Assembly: GCA_015679605.1 (NCBI GenBank)
Contig: JAAAVE010000154.1
Span: forward strand, 1,397 to 29,554
DNA: 28,158 nucleotides
Source of the DNA: Podila epigama
Taxonomy: Eukaryota; Mortierellomycota; Mortierellomycetes; Mortierellales; Mortierellaceae
Reading direction: 5' to 3'
Part shown: one piece after another, positions 11,354-22,000 of the stretch
How positions within the stretch are numbered: the first letter of the stretch is position 1
How the letters are laid out: each line of letters starts with the position of its first letter
Position numbers and translations under genes: made by a program
Notes under the pieces: model-generated
The model's database searches: none
What the model saw: the letters and a program-made list of their open reading frames with translations, nothing else
Told to the model about the DNA's origin: nothing

Positions 11354-11869
11354 CAGAATGCTATGCTGTGAAGAGTCGTTTCATACCTGAAGAAGAAAAA
11401 ATAAAATAAAATAAACACAAAACGTTCAACAGGTGCTCTATATGCTTTGTAGTCAAAGTGATGGGTCTATAGAAACGTTGATGGAAAACGATGCTTGAGT
11501 GGGTTGGAGGTATTAAAAGTGCAAGGTTGTGACAATCAACTCTGTGCCTTAAATGGTTTGGGTGTGTGTTCACTAAAGGCTGTTGAATTGCCACCAACTG
11601 TCACCACAAGCCACTCTTTTTTTTTCGTTTTAGTAAATTGCTTCATGCCTCGGTGCAAACTTTCTATCGCTTTCATCCATCCATTCACCATTCGACAGAA
11701 CTCCTCATCCATCTTGTCCCTTCTTCTCTTTTTTCCGCTTCTCAAACAAGACAACGCAGAACAAAACAAATATCACGACATTGAGCATTCACGCTTACCT
11801 CAACCTCAACCTCTCCCAATTGAAATCGACATCTACCACCTAACAACATCCAGAAAATAAGAAATATTA
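11354..11869. promoter_or_regulatory. PDK-like 3' flank with poly(A) signals, then MED4 promoter
   Basis: Three overlapping AATAAA hexamers (11400-11415) lie 47-62 bp after the PDK-like stop and are the likely poly(A) signal. TTAGTAA at 11630-11636, 234 bp before the MED4 start, matches the heptamer that Yap/Pap1-type bZIP factors bind, but a single 7-mer can occur by chance. The rest is pyrimidine-rich leader with no recognisable gene. Confidence 0.45.
11400..11415 (+). terminator. Overlapping AATAAA poly(A) signals of the PDK-like gene
   Basis: Three overlapping AATAAA hexamers begin at 11400, 11405 and 11410, 47-62 bases after the stop codon at 11351-11353, a normal distance for a fungal cleavage signal. 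Confidence 0.6.
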
Positions 11870-13049
11870 ATGAACGCTCCTTCACCAATCCAAACTACAG
11901 TCTCTGCCACCATAAAGCCAGGGCAAGCGCCCGCCTCTTCCTCGGCGACCTCACAACATTCACTTCGGCAACTAGTCCGTACACAAATTACAGAGTATTC
12001 TCGGCTGACGCAACTTTTGTTTACAACACTCGAGTTGCTTGCGGATGGCCGTGCCAGTCCAAATGCACCCAATGACATTATGAAGCAGATTGTGCAGCTG
12101 GATGCCACCCTCATGGGTGCAGTGGAAAAGAGTAAGAACGGCCAAAAGTACGCATGCATATATATACATGGAGACCATGCTATTGGTGACCTCTTTTTTA
12201 ACAACTTTGTGCACTCCACTGTTTTTACTACCACCTCCTTCTTTTGTAGTCGAATTACATCAACAACAGCAACGAAAGATTCTTCAAGTACGGCAAGAAA
12301 TTGAAGAACAAAACAAGGCGATTATGAACGTTATCCAAACTCTAAGAGGAGCCAAGCAGGTCTTGGAATTGAACCTTGAGGATCTTGAGGAAAAACGCGC
12401 AGCCTCTGCAGATGCTCGAGCAGGTGGGTGTGCCTTTTTTTTTTTTTTTAATCCTCGCGACAATTTCGTTGATATGTCTAACGAATACCGACATACATGT
12501 CTACAGAAACATGAATTGAATTTGACGCGATCCATCCCTAATCTCATTCTCTGCGTCTCTCGTGTAATTTTTATAGCTGAGGTATCAATATCAGAGATTG
12601 TATCGTACGCCAACAAACTGAGTTCATATACGTCAGCGCCACCTAATTTCAACCCTCAGGATGTGAACCAACCTTTTGAACCGCCTTACCCGCGTGAGGT
12701 GAATATGAGAGCAGGCATTTTGAATCAACAACACATTCCTGCGGCAGCATTGGTTACATTGGACGGAGGTGTGATGCCTGGAACGACAGGCGCCACGCCA
12801 GGACAGGCGGATGGAGGCATTGGTTCTGCTGTTGGCATGGGCGCAAGTGGAATGGATATTGGACAGGACGAGGATGAATCAGGTTCGTCTTCAGAAGAAG
12901 AGTTCTCGTTGTATGGACGTATTCAGGATGAGGAACGTCGTCGTCAAGAGCAGCAAGAGGATCAAATGCAGCAAGGACAGCAAGGAGAACAGCAACAACA
13001 ACAAGAGGAGGAGCATGCAGGAGATATCTTTGATCTAGACCTTAGCTAG
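11870..13049 (+). CDS. MED4: Mediator of RNA polymerase II transcription subunit 4
   Basis: Three exons, 11870-12131, 12250-12423 and 12577-13049, give 302 residues. The N-terminal half is helical and coiled-coil-like (about 35-145: LVRTQITEYSRLTQLLF, ELHQQQQRKILQVRQEIEEQ). The Med4 signature follows: a helix ending SYANKLSSYTSAPPNFNP, then PPYPREVNMRAGIL, equivalent to the human ISASNAVCAP...RPYPTDLEMRSGLL region. The tail is acidic and Gln-rich and ends IFDLDLS, as fungal Med4 tails often do. MED4 is a Middle-module subunit that helps link regulators to Pol II in the nucleus. The second intron (12424-12576) is 153 bp and has no stop in frame, so an uninterrupted frame crosses it; I treat it as an intron because it has GT-AG ends and a T-tract and because homology is continuous without it. 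Confidence 0.93.
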
Positions 13050-13460
13050 GCCACTTTTTTTTCTTCGCAAAACGCCAAAATCTTGCGCGTCAAGGAAAAA
13101 CAATGTTCAAAAAACGCGTACAAAAGACAAAGTTGCAAAAAAACTAAGCCACCTGTAGCAAACCTTCATTGCGGTCGGTCTCGCATATTTCATTTTTGAC
13201 CCGTTGGGAATCTGTCTTTTTTTTTTTTTTTTTTTGNNNNNNNNNNGGTCCTCCATCGTTGCCTCGCACTCCTCCTTGTTAGCGATCCTTTTCTTCAATT
13301 CACTCTTGTCGCCTTTTTTTTTGTTCATTGTTGTACACAAAGGAGTATTGCTGTTGTTCTTCTATTAGAATTTCAACTATTTCACTTTATCTTTGTCACC
13401 CTTTTTTTTCACCAATTCAATTCTGAAGAAAAAAAAGAACTTCGTTCAGCATTTACGTTC
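13050..13460. other. Short spacer with assembly gap
   Basis: The 411-bp spacer between MED4 and the disordered protein holds a long T run (about 13217-13235) followed by ten Ns at 13237-13246. The gap next to a homopolymer suggests a sequencing or assembly break there, so the true spacer length is unknown. AT-rich flanks continue to the next start. No gene was recognised. Confidence 0.7.
13237..13246. other. Assembly gap (10 N)
   Basis: Ten unresolved bases directly follow a poly-T tract. Ten Ns is a typical placeholder size, so missing sequence of unknown length is possible. Confidence 0.99.
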
Positions 13461-16255
13461 ATGACTGCATTCAGTGAGCATCAGGAGGATGCACAACAGG
13501 AGGAGGAACTACCACCTCCAGTAAAAGTATACGAATTCCAGATGGACGCCGAAAGAAATGGCATTATTCGAAAGGCACTTGCAAGACGGATCTTGCGTCA
13601 ACGGGAACTTGAGGAGGAGGAAGCTTCGACAGAGGAGGATGAAACGTTTTTGACAGATGATCGTGGTCGACGTGCTTCTTCTTCTTCATCATCATCTTCT
13701 ATTTCTTCTCCTCCTCCTCCTTCATCTAATGAAAAGAGTCTGCATCTTTCTATACGAGGATCGGTCGCTGATAGTCTGCGAGGAAAAAAAAAAAAACATA
13801 TTGATGGGAGAAGGATTTCTTACGAATGTTTTTCCAACCTATTATATTTTTCGTTGCCGGTTGAGAAGACAAAAGCCAGAAAGGGTTTCTATTTTTTTCT
13901 AAACATGACATTAACCTTCTTTCATTTCTTTTTTTTTTTTCTCTCCTTTTCTCTTTTCTTTTCTCTGTTGTTCGTCCGTTTGATACGTGGGAATCGATCC
14001 ATTATACTATTAAATGGCGGGGGAAAATATTTTTATAGATGAAGCGATTTCAGGAAATACAGTCTTGGAAGGCATACCTCCACAGCAGCAGCAACAACAA
14101 CAAGGACGGATGAACAACGCCAAGAGTCGATGGAAATCAGAGTATTTGCGGACGAGGAGTCCGTCCCCGTCGGCGGAGGTAGTAGGAGCGGTAGCACCAT
14201 CATCACTGACCAACGAAATATCAGATGCGTTGACTGAAGGATCCAAGATTGCTGCTAGTGAAGGAAAAGAGAGTCATTATGAGCAAGATAACTTGAAAAA
14301 GGAAGCGGAAGCGGAAGCGGTAGAAGGTGAAACTTTACTGAATGGATCGGGACCCCCAGTGACAGCTCAGGATGAACAAGTGGATATACAGGTGGATAAG
14401 ACGGATGCCCAGGAGGAACAAGTAGATGTAATAGAGACGACAACAATCAATGATAGTAGTAGTAGCAATGGAATCGAAAGCGAGGCTGGTATGCAGATGT
14501 CAAGAGAATCATCTGTAGATGAAGAGGAACAAGACATTTTGGCGAAACTGGAACAGTTAAAGAAGGAAAAGAGCCGGCTCTTTGCATTGTTCAGGAGTTC
14601 TTTAGAAAAATCACAGGAAACATCGGTGGTCACTTTGAGTACTACGAAGGAGGATGAGGATACGACAGTGAAGACAACAAGAACGACAACAATGATGGAG
14701 ATTGAGACTGAGACGGGGACGGGGACGGAGATGGAGATGGAGACAGCAGCAACAACGATACCCACGCAAAAAGTAATTCAACAGCTAGAGCAACCTCAGC
14801 CTCCTCCTCCACCGCCTCCGCCGCCTCCACCTATCCCACCGATCCCACCGCAGATTCCATCTGATCTGGATGCGAGAGAGGAGAGAGGGACAGGGAAGGC
14901 TGTTATGAAGCGCAGTATGGAGAACAAAGGAGCTACTGGATCGTTGGATCAAGGTCATGGGAAGCGGAACGATGATTCTTTCCACTCAATATCCAAAAGG
15001 TTGGCACAGTGCTTTTTTTTTATTTTTTAACAAAAAAAAAAAAAAATGTTATTGTTCAATTTATAAGATGTGTTTGAGATATCTAACGCTTTTTTCTCTT
15101 TTCTCTTTTTTCATTCTATATGATTGAAAAATCAGAAGAGAATACGAACGTGGAGTGGATAGATCAAAGCTCAATCTGGAAATTCCAAGGAAGCCAAGTA
15201 TATCTTCGTCAACAAGCAATTCAGCCTCATCGACTTCATCCACACCGACATTTGCGCCCTTGTCGATGACGGGTTCAATTTCTTACCCACAAAGAGTCAA
15301 GCCGAAGCGACCACGGAGTACGTCGCCAGTATCATCTTATCAACATCCACAACAACAACAACAACAACCATCAAGGTCCAACAACGCTGATCAATCTTCC
15401 ATCGCTGGTCGAGGAAACAATTATCATTCTTCAGATTCATCTACTTCAAAGTATCCGCGGGCGGATTATGGACAACAGCAACAGCAACAGCAGCAGCAGT
15501 CATCATCGACTGGTTTACCGCACAGTCGCAATAGCAGCGGAGGTAGTAGCAGTGGTGGTAGTGGCAGCAACAACAACAACAGCAATACCAGTACCAGCAT
15601 CAATGGACAGCACCACCCTACCAACACGTTGCCTGAAAAGCCACAAGTGCGATACCCTGGTGGTAATCGAAGCATAGGCAGTAGCAGTAATAGTGGTGGT
15701 AGTAGTACCAACACCAACGGCAGCAATAGTGGTGGTGGTGGTTCGGGTACAAGCGATGATTATTATCATCGGTCGACACACGGGACCAATGGAGGAGGAG
15801 GAAATGGTAGTAGCGGCAATAACAACAATAATCATAATAATACTAGCGGATACAGACAACAACCGTCATACAGTGCGCAAGGTCCACCCAGGGTGGGCTT
15901 TGGGATGAGAGGACGAGGTGGATTCTATGGACATGGTGGTGAAGGAGGCCCACCGAGTGGAGGAGGAGGGAATGGACCGATCTCGTTACTGGGGCCTTCT
16001 GGTCGCGCAGCCTTGCCGTTTAGCCGGAATATGATGCAAATGCCTCATAATACTCGTGGAGGAGCGTTCCATCATCGAATTGGATTCGGTAGAGGAGGTA
16101 GTGGTATAGGAAGTGGTAGTGGTAGTGGTAGTAGTAATGGAGTAGGAGAGGATGAAGGCGGAGGCGGAGGAGGAGGAGGACGTGGCCGAGGACGAGGCAG
16201 TTTCAGGCGGCATCCATTGTCGCCGCGAAGCGAATGGTCCCGTCAACGCAACTGA
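13461..16255 (+). CDS. Unrecognised, largely disordered protein with poly-Gln/Pro/Ser/Asn tracts and an RG-rich C-terminus
   Basis: I do not recognise a family. Proposed exons are 13461-13884, 14039-14999 and 15136-16255 (about 834 residues). The last join is good: SISK+RREYERGVDRSKLN fits in phase although the donor is GTTGGC. The first join is weak (donor GTTTCT), and the second part could start by itself at the ATG at 14014, which has a good context. Visible features are an Arg/Glu-rich helix (FQMDAERNGIIRKALARRIL), a Ser tract, a Gln tract, a predicted coiled coil (about 305-332, LAKLEQLKKEKSRLFALFR), a proline tract (about 400-423), and a Gly/Ser/Asn-rich tail with RGRGG, GRGG and GRGRGRG motifs ending SEWSRQRN. 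Composition suggests a nuclear or RNP RNA-associated protein; that is inference. AATAAA occurs at 16257-16262, just after the stop. Confidence 0.6.
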
Positions 16256-16983
16256 GAATAAAGGTGTGCTTTGTTCTTGTTGTTGTTTTTATTTTATGTT
16301 GCTTATTGCTGCTGCTCATTTTAAAACAGCAAAAGCCAAGAATAAGGATTCTAACTGCGAAGAGTTATCTTGAATTTTGGATAATTAATTTGAAATTATG
16401 AATTAAGAATAAAAGAGATGATGTGCCGTAAAATATTGTCCTGAACTGTATGGAACCTGCACAAAGGCGATGGGACACTCACAGCCATGACACCCAATTT
16501 TTCGACTGTACGAATTTTAAATAATTTACATCGGTCTTGCTGCTCCATTACGGCAAAGAAGGTCGTCGATTAAAATCCATAGGATAAAATCTCATTCATT
16601 GTGCTTTTATTAGAGCGCGTGTTTTTTGCGTTGTAAGGAAGCAGAAGATTTCGCGGAGCGGCTGTCGAGATAGGGTCATTTGAGTGACTGGCAAATGTGA
16701 TGATTCCAACACTTTGGGACCGTTTAAAGCGGCCTTGAGATTCATGGGGAGAGGTTTATTTTTCATTTCTTTTCATTGTGGGTGCTGAGTTTTTTGTAGA
16801 GGGATTCACAAGTCACACTTTTTCACATCTGCTCTGTCTTTCTATTATTCATTTGTATTTCATAAATAGGTGTATATATATTTCAAGTGTATGGATGTGT
16901 GTGAATGGATGAATGTACAAGCTCGGCATATAGTACAATGTAAATGAAAGAAGAAAGAGAAGAAAAAAAAAATGTCTACGAGT
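16256..16983. other. Convergent 3' flanks of the disordered-protein and bHLH genes
   Basis: This 728-bp AT-rich spacer separates two convergent genes. It holds AATAAA hexamers on the plus strand (16257-16262 and near 16408) and TTTATT, their minus-strand equivalent, near 16755-16760 and 16604. It reads as two 3' untranslated regions; no open frame of interest was seen. Confidence 0.6.
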
Positions 16984-18656
16984 CTACGAGACTGGGTAAA
17001 AATTAGGAATATCTTGTAGCTTTTCCATTACACCATTGTTGGATGGATGATAATGTGTATGGATAGAGTTTCCATTAGAGTTTTGGTGGTGATGTTGCTG
17101 TGGAGAATGGCTAGGGTGGCCATGGTTATAGTTGTGGTTAACGTTGTGGTTGTGGTGAGATAGATGATGATGATATTGTGCTGGTGGTGGTGGTTGCCGT
17201 TGGTGTTCTAATGACCCTTGCTTCATCATATTTCTTCCTCCTCCTGCCTGTTGTTGTTGATAAAGTCTTGATTGAAGAAGATCAGCCTTCTCTTGGAGGG
17301 CCAGGTTACGCTTCTCGAGGTACTTTATGAAATCCACAGCTCTAAAAAGGATTGTACTCTTGGAACTGTTGATGTCCTTGAGATCCGGAATAATATCTGT
17401 CATGTCCTTGAACCCATTCCGAATGGTATTCCTTCGCTTTTGTTCAGATGCAATGTGGTTTGCTCTCTTTTCTTCCTCTGTCAAGAGTTCCTTGTATGGC
17501 TTGCGTTTTGGCGTCGAGGCATCTTTGGAGGGTGAAGTAGAGGTGGTGACAGCTTGAGCAGAAGAAGGCGCATCTGATACATAGTCATCTGACATGGATG
17601 CATTCTGTTCTCGGCTGTCCTCCTTTTGACGTTGCTGAGCATCCGTCGAGTGTAGATTTGACTGGGAAGAGAGCGAAGTGGAAGATGAGGACCGAGGGTA
17701 AGGCTGTGATCGAGGCTCGTCTCCTCGTTTGTTCTTTTTGGACTTTAGTTTCGATGGCCTCTCGGTGTTCATCGTACTAGCAGGTGGAGAGGGATGACTA
17801 TTATTGGATTCGCCATTGAGATGGTGTGTGTTTTCTAGAGTGAGCTTGGATAGTTGCTGGATGGGTGTCGTGATCTTTGTCGGCGCATCAAGTGAAGAAG
17901 GACCAGAAGTAGACGTCGAGGCCGAGGTGTCAGCTCGAGGAGGTGCCATGGCTTCGGATGCTTTGCTGGTCTTTCTCTTGGCTGGGACTTTGATAGGAGC
18001 ACTGCTGCTGTTGCTGTTGTTGTTGTTGTTGTTGTTGATGTATGGTGATTGAGCTGTATCATAGTCCATGGAGTTGTTGACGCTGTTGATGTTGGTGAAA
18101 GGCATTCCGTGTTGTTGTTGTTGTTGTTGTTGATATTGATACTGTTGCTGCTGTGGTTGGTTATCCATAAAATTGGGCATGTTGTCCGTCGAGAATATTG
18201 GTAGGGTAGGAAGATTGGGTATAGAACTTGGGTCAAAGGTAAAATCTTGGTCTACCACAAGGGTGTCAAGGAACTCTGAAAAGTAGCGTTGCTCAGACGG
18301 GTTGAAGAGTTGGGAGGAAGGGTCGTTGGTCAAGGGAGGTGGTGGAGGCATTGGCATGGACAGAAAGTCTGGGTTACTCGGGGGAAAGTCTGGTTTTTTT
18401 TGACAAGCAAGGTCAATGTGTTAGCGCGGTCTTCATTTTTTTGTATGACTGGGGGTCTTTGCCAGAGACCGCCAGTGGACAAAAGATGTGAATGACAAAG
18501 ATATCAAACGACACGAGCGACGACAACACGAGCGAAAGAGGAACTGACTGTACCTTCGTAAATGGTGGGGTCGCCAAAGAGACTTGAGCCTGGGCCGGCC
18601 GTCAAGTCGAGTGGGGATGGTGGGCGAAAGCCCGAGTCGGTGTTGAACATGTTCAT
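16984..18656 (-). CDS. Basic helix-loop-helix transcription factor
   Basis: Two exons, 18656-18554 and 18389-16984, joined over a 164-bp GT-AG intron (GAA G + AC restores frame), give 502 residues. The bHLH domain is at about 342-395: RANHIASEQKRRNTIRNGF, then DIIPDL and SSKSTILFRAVDFIKYLEKR. His346, Glu350 and Arg354 form the H-x3-E-x3-R pattern of class B proteins that read CACGTG. A leucine-rich continuation (NLALQEKADLLQSRL) may extend dimerisation. It looks closest to MLX/Tye7-type fungal factors, but the orthologue cannot be fixed by eye. An N-terminal YFSEFLDTLVVDQDFTFDP stretch may be a conserved interaction motif. The remainder is low complexity: Gln tracts (about 113-127), Asn tract (about 153-159), and a His/Asn/Pro-rich tail. 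It shares a 5 kb upstream spacer with the bZIP gene. Confidence 0.93.
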
Positions 18657-19440
18657 TTTGGAATGTGATGAGACAAAACTGGTCGATGAGTAAGTTTTTG
18701 TAGTAGGATTATTAAAGGTGCAAAGTAGGTTTAAGTTGGGGATAGGAGGGGTATCTGGACGGTGGTATGTCGAATGTCTTTTTGTTGTTGTATGTCGTGT
18801 ATGAGCGTGAAATGTATTTGTATTATGTTATGAGTGTCTGTGTGTAATGAGTGAAAGGATGAAGACGTATTTTTCTAGAATGAATGAATGGACTGAATTG
18901 TGAATGAATTGAATGAATGGAAGGATGTGTGGAAAATAAATTCGACACAGAAGGAAGGAAAGGATGACAAAAAAAAAAAACTTTTTGTGTCAGAAGGACA
19001 GAAAAATCGAACCAGTTGGCCAGTGAATTAAACAAAAAAGGGCGCGAGCGAGAGAGCGTAAAAGGGAGGGAGGAGTGAGGATCGGAGAGTGAGAGTGAGA
19101 GTGAGAGTGAGAAAGGGATAGGATAGGATAGGGAAGGGTAGGGTAGGGTAGGGTAGGAGAATAGACAGGGATGGATAGGACAAGGATGGAAGGATGGAAG
19201 GATGGATGGTCGATGATGGACAATGGTATGGTATGGAGGAAGGATGCTCTCAAAGAAAAAATAAAAAGGCGTAAAAGAAAAAAGGATGATGTAGAACGAA
19301 GGAGGAGGAGGAGGAAGGATGGGGGGATGGCGGATGGGATGATGGTGCTTTTTGTGCGAGCAGAGACGGAAGGTATTTATGTAGAGGCAATGGCATTGGC
19401 AATGATAATAGAATAGGCATGAGACTGAGAAGTTAACGGT
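18657..19440. promoter_or_regulatory. bHLH gene upstream region with purine-rich tandem repeats
   Basis: On the plus strand this region is strongly purine-rich (GAATGAAT, GAGAGT, GGATA, GGGTA, GGAAGGAT units), so the bHLH mRNA leader on the other strand would be pyrimidine-rich, as for other genes in the window. It includes the G-run cluster at 19131-19157. No gene was recognised; long frames on either strand translate to repeat-derived Ser/Leu/Pro or Arg/Lys-rich sequence. Confidence 0.5.
19131..19157 (+). repeat. (GGGTA)n pentamer tract, predicted G-quadruplex
   Basis: GGG triplets occur at 19131, 19136, 19141, 19146 and 19151, separated by two-base spacers, followed by GG at 19156-19157. 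Five G-triplets with 2-nt loops meet the standard intramolecular quadruplex rule. The tract lies about 480-500 bp upstream of the bHLH start, with the G-rich strand being the template strand for that gene. Upstream GATAG units (about 19115-19130) look like a diverged extension of the array. Confidence 0.75.
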
Positions 19441-22000
19441 GATCAATGGGACAATGGGACAATGGGTCAATGGTCAACGGTGGATGTCCGATGGTGGATG
19501 GTCCATGGCGAATGGTGGATATAGTCTTTGCATGTGCATGTGTCATCATCATATCCACAATATACTATCCTATGCATTCGTTGACGTTACTCTTCATCCA
19601 TTTTGCTTCCATCTTCTTATCTCTCTTTTTTCTTCTTCTACTCATGACATTTCATTCGACTGCACTGCACTGTACAGAACAGAACAAACACCTACACCTA
19701 CACCTACATCGGCCTTGGTCCGTGGTTCATTGGGGGGAAGCTGAAGGTTGGAACCCCGGTTTATTGCCTATTGCTAATTGCTTCCACATGTACATGGAGA
19801 ACCATGCACGCACATGTCCTTTTTGTGTGTTGTCCATGCCTTTTGTCCATCATACCCGACATGCCTCATGCCTCATGCCTCATGCCCCATGCTGTTTGCT
19901 TTTGCATGACAGTTGGAAAACGAGCCTTTCTTTTCGATGGCGTCCACGTCTCCCATCCGGATGCTCTTCTTTCAGACCAGAGACTCTTATCTTTTTTTTC
20001 TTTCTTTTTCTTTTTCCATGCTTTAATGCTCAAAGTGTTGTATGCATGTACATACATACATTCAGCCCATAGTCTACAATGCATGGTATGAAGATTTATC
20101 CATTCACCCTCGATCGATGCAGATGCTCAACTGTCTGTGTCTTGTGTCTCCACACCATCATTGGAATGTATGGCGTAGCAGTTGGTACTCTCAACAATAT
20201 ACATGTGAATATCACACGTAGCTTGCTTCTCTTTCTCCTCTTTCTCCTCCTTCTCTTCTCCTCCACACGCATCCAGGCATCCATGTAACACCCTGTGTAT
20301 GTAGAGAGAGAATGTTTCCGATAGCCTATTCCCCAACAAGAACCACCAGACACTACACTACACGCACTCGCTCATATACAAAAGAATAAAACACGCTTGG
20401 ACACTTTTTAAGACGACACTAATGCAATATGCACTTATGGACACGACTTCTTATCTCTTTTTCGCGTCTTGTTATATCTCTTTCATACAGTTGCAAAAAA
20501 AAAAGATCGCCTTAATTTTTATTTTCTGCTATTTGGGATACTAATTATACATCCACGAGGGGAGATTGTCTTTTTTTGCTCTGAATGTCATATGAGAATG
20601 CATCGAGCATGGCCCAAGCTACAGTCTTGAGGAATGAGAACGACAACGGAAACAACAAATTAATTTTTGTCTATCATCCATTCTTCATATTTCGCCCAAT
20701 CCTCTTGCAGACCATGGCCTTGTTGCCATGTGCATGTGTCAAGGGCATGGACAATGGGTGTGTACGCACAGGTCAACACCGCAATAAATACTAAATGCTT
20801 GATTTCCATGTGTCAATCTGCAAATTTACCCCACCACCACCACCACCGACAATTTGCAATTATCCTTGTGTTCATGTTCATATCCGCGTATCTCCAAAAA
20901 AAGTATGACCACCTCCCCCAATGCATATGATGTCCTCACCTCTCCCATTCAGAAGCAAAACCGAGGGGTCAGGCACCAAAATAGGATGCAACATGACCAA
21001 GACGTCTTCCTTTACTCTTCATGCGTCATGTAGTGACGACAGAGTATCTTTTTCTTCTTGACGTATCGCACTCTGCTTCTTTTTCCTACAAGTCCTACAA
21101 AGTCCATCCAACTACCCCTTTAAAATTATGACAACGGACTGTATTCGCCCTGAGACGTCATTTTCTACCACATGGACCTGAACAGTGTTTGAGCGATAGT
21201 TTCGTCTCTCACTTTCACACACATACACATTCATTCACACACATTCACTCTTGAACACAGGCACATCCGTACATACCATATACATACTCATACTCACCCA
21301 CTCACTTGGACACAGGTACACTTTGTCCACCTGAACAGATTCGTGTATGCGCGTGTTTACTCATTGTCGCCGCCCACTGCCCAATGCGCATCTCTTTTTC
21401 AGGCTTATTTACAGTTGATATGTTTTATTTATGTCTTGTGTGGACAAACTATATATCAACATCAAAGCACTGTCCTCGTCTTGTCTTTCTAAAGAGACCA
21501 GCCACAACAGCAAAAGGAGACAGGGGCAACATGCAATGGTCCATGAATGCAAACAACGTGGTTGCAGATCAGACAAATTCTGAAAAGTGGGATGATCTTT
21601 GGAGGAAAAGGGCTTGCTTCACTCATAAACCCATAGATCTGTGGAGAAAGAGGTCTAAACGAAGCACGCATGCTTACGCTACGATACAAACGTGCTTACG
21701 CTTGGACACTTTACATGGCCATTAAGGTTACAATCGTTGGGTTTCCTCTAGGGTGAATGACCCATTCTTGTCACTGGTGACCTTTCTTGTGTGGTTACCA
21801 ACAAAATAAGTGCGCTTGCTAGCTTGCTACTTTCATTATAACATGCAGAGAAAACAAACAGTGGGCTAACAAGCCCATGCATGCATGCAACGCCTTCTTT
21901 GATGCATGCAAACAAACATATAAAGGCAAAAGCAAAAAGCAAACAATCCGGTGCAAAATAACATTGACAATGGTATGCTTTCCTGGTCTTTTTGTTTTGA
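19441..22000. other. Central part of the bHLH-bZIP intergenic region, no supported gene
   Basis: Non-coding as far as I can see. It contains small tandem arrays: CAATGGGA units (about 19443-19470), GCCTCAT heptamers (about 19863-19888) and ATGC repeats (about 21876-21888). Open frames here are low in complexity or unconvincing. I looked for a Pol III B-box and for terminal repeats and saw none. Confidence 0.5.

Noticed and set aside
12090-12576. Reading MED4 as one uninterrupted frame from 12090
   Set aside because: That frame starts inside exon 1 in the wrong phase and translates both introns; spliced exons match Med4 continuously.
19131-19157. TAGGG repeats as an interstitial telomere
   Set aside because: The unit is a pentamer, not TTAGGG, and it grades into neighbouring GGATA and GAGAGT simple repeats.
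19863-19888. Short GCCTCAT heptamer array as a CRISPR-like or regulatory repeat
   Set aside because: Three contiguous 7-bp units without spacers are a simple tandem duplication.
19439-20091. Long plus-strand frames of 101-208 codons
   Set aside because: The frames begin in tandem GGGACAAT/GGTGGATG repeats and end in T-rich DNA, with no conserved motif.
21590-21680. Approximate duplicate encoding DLWRKR twice
   Set aside because: Two imperfect short copies in a frame without other coding signs; could be chance or a small local duplication.
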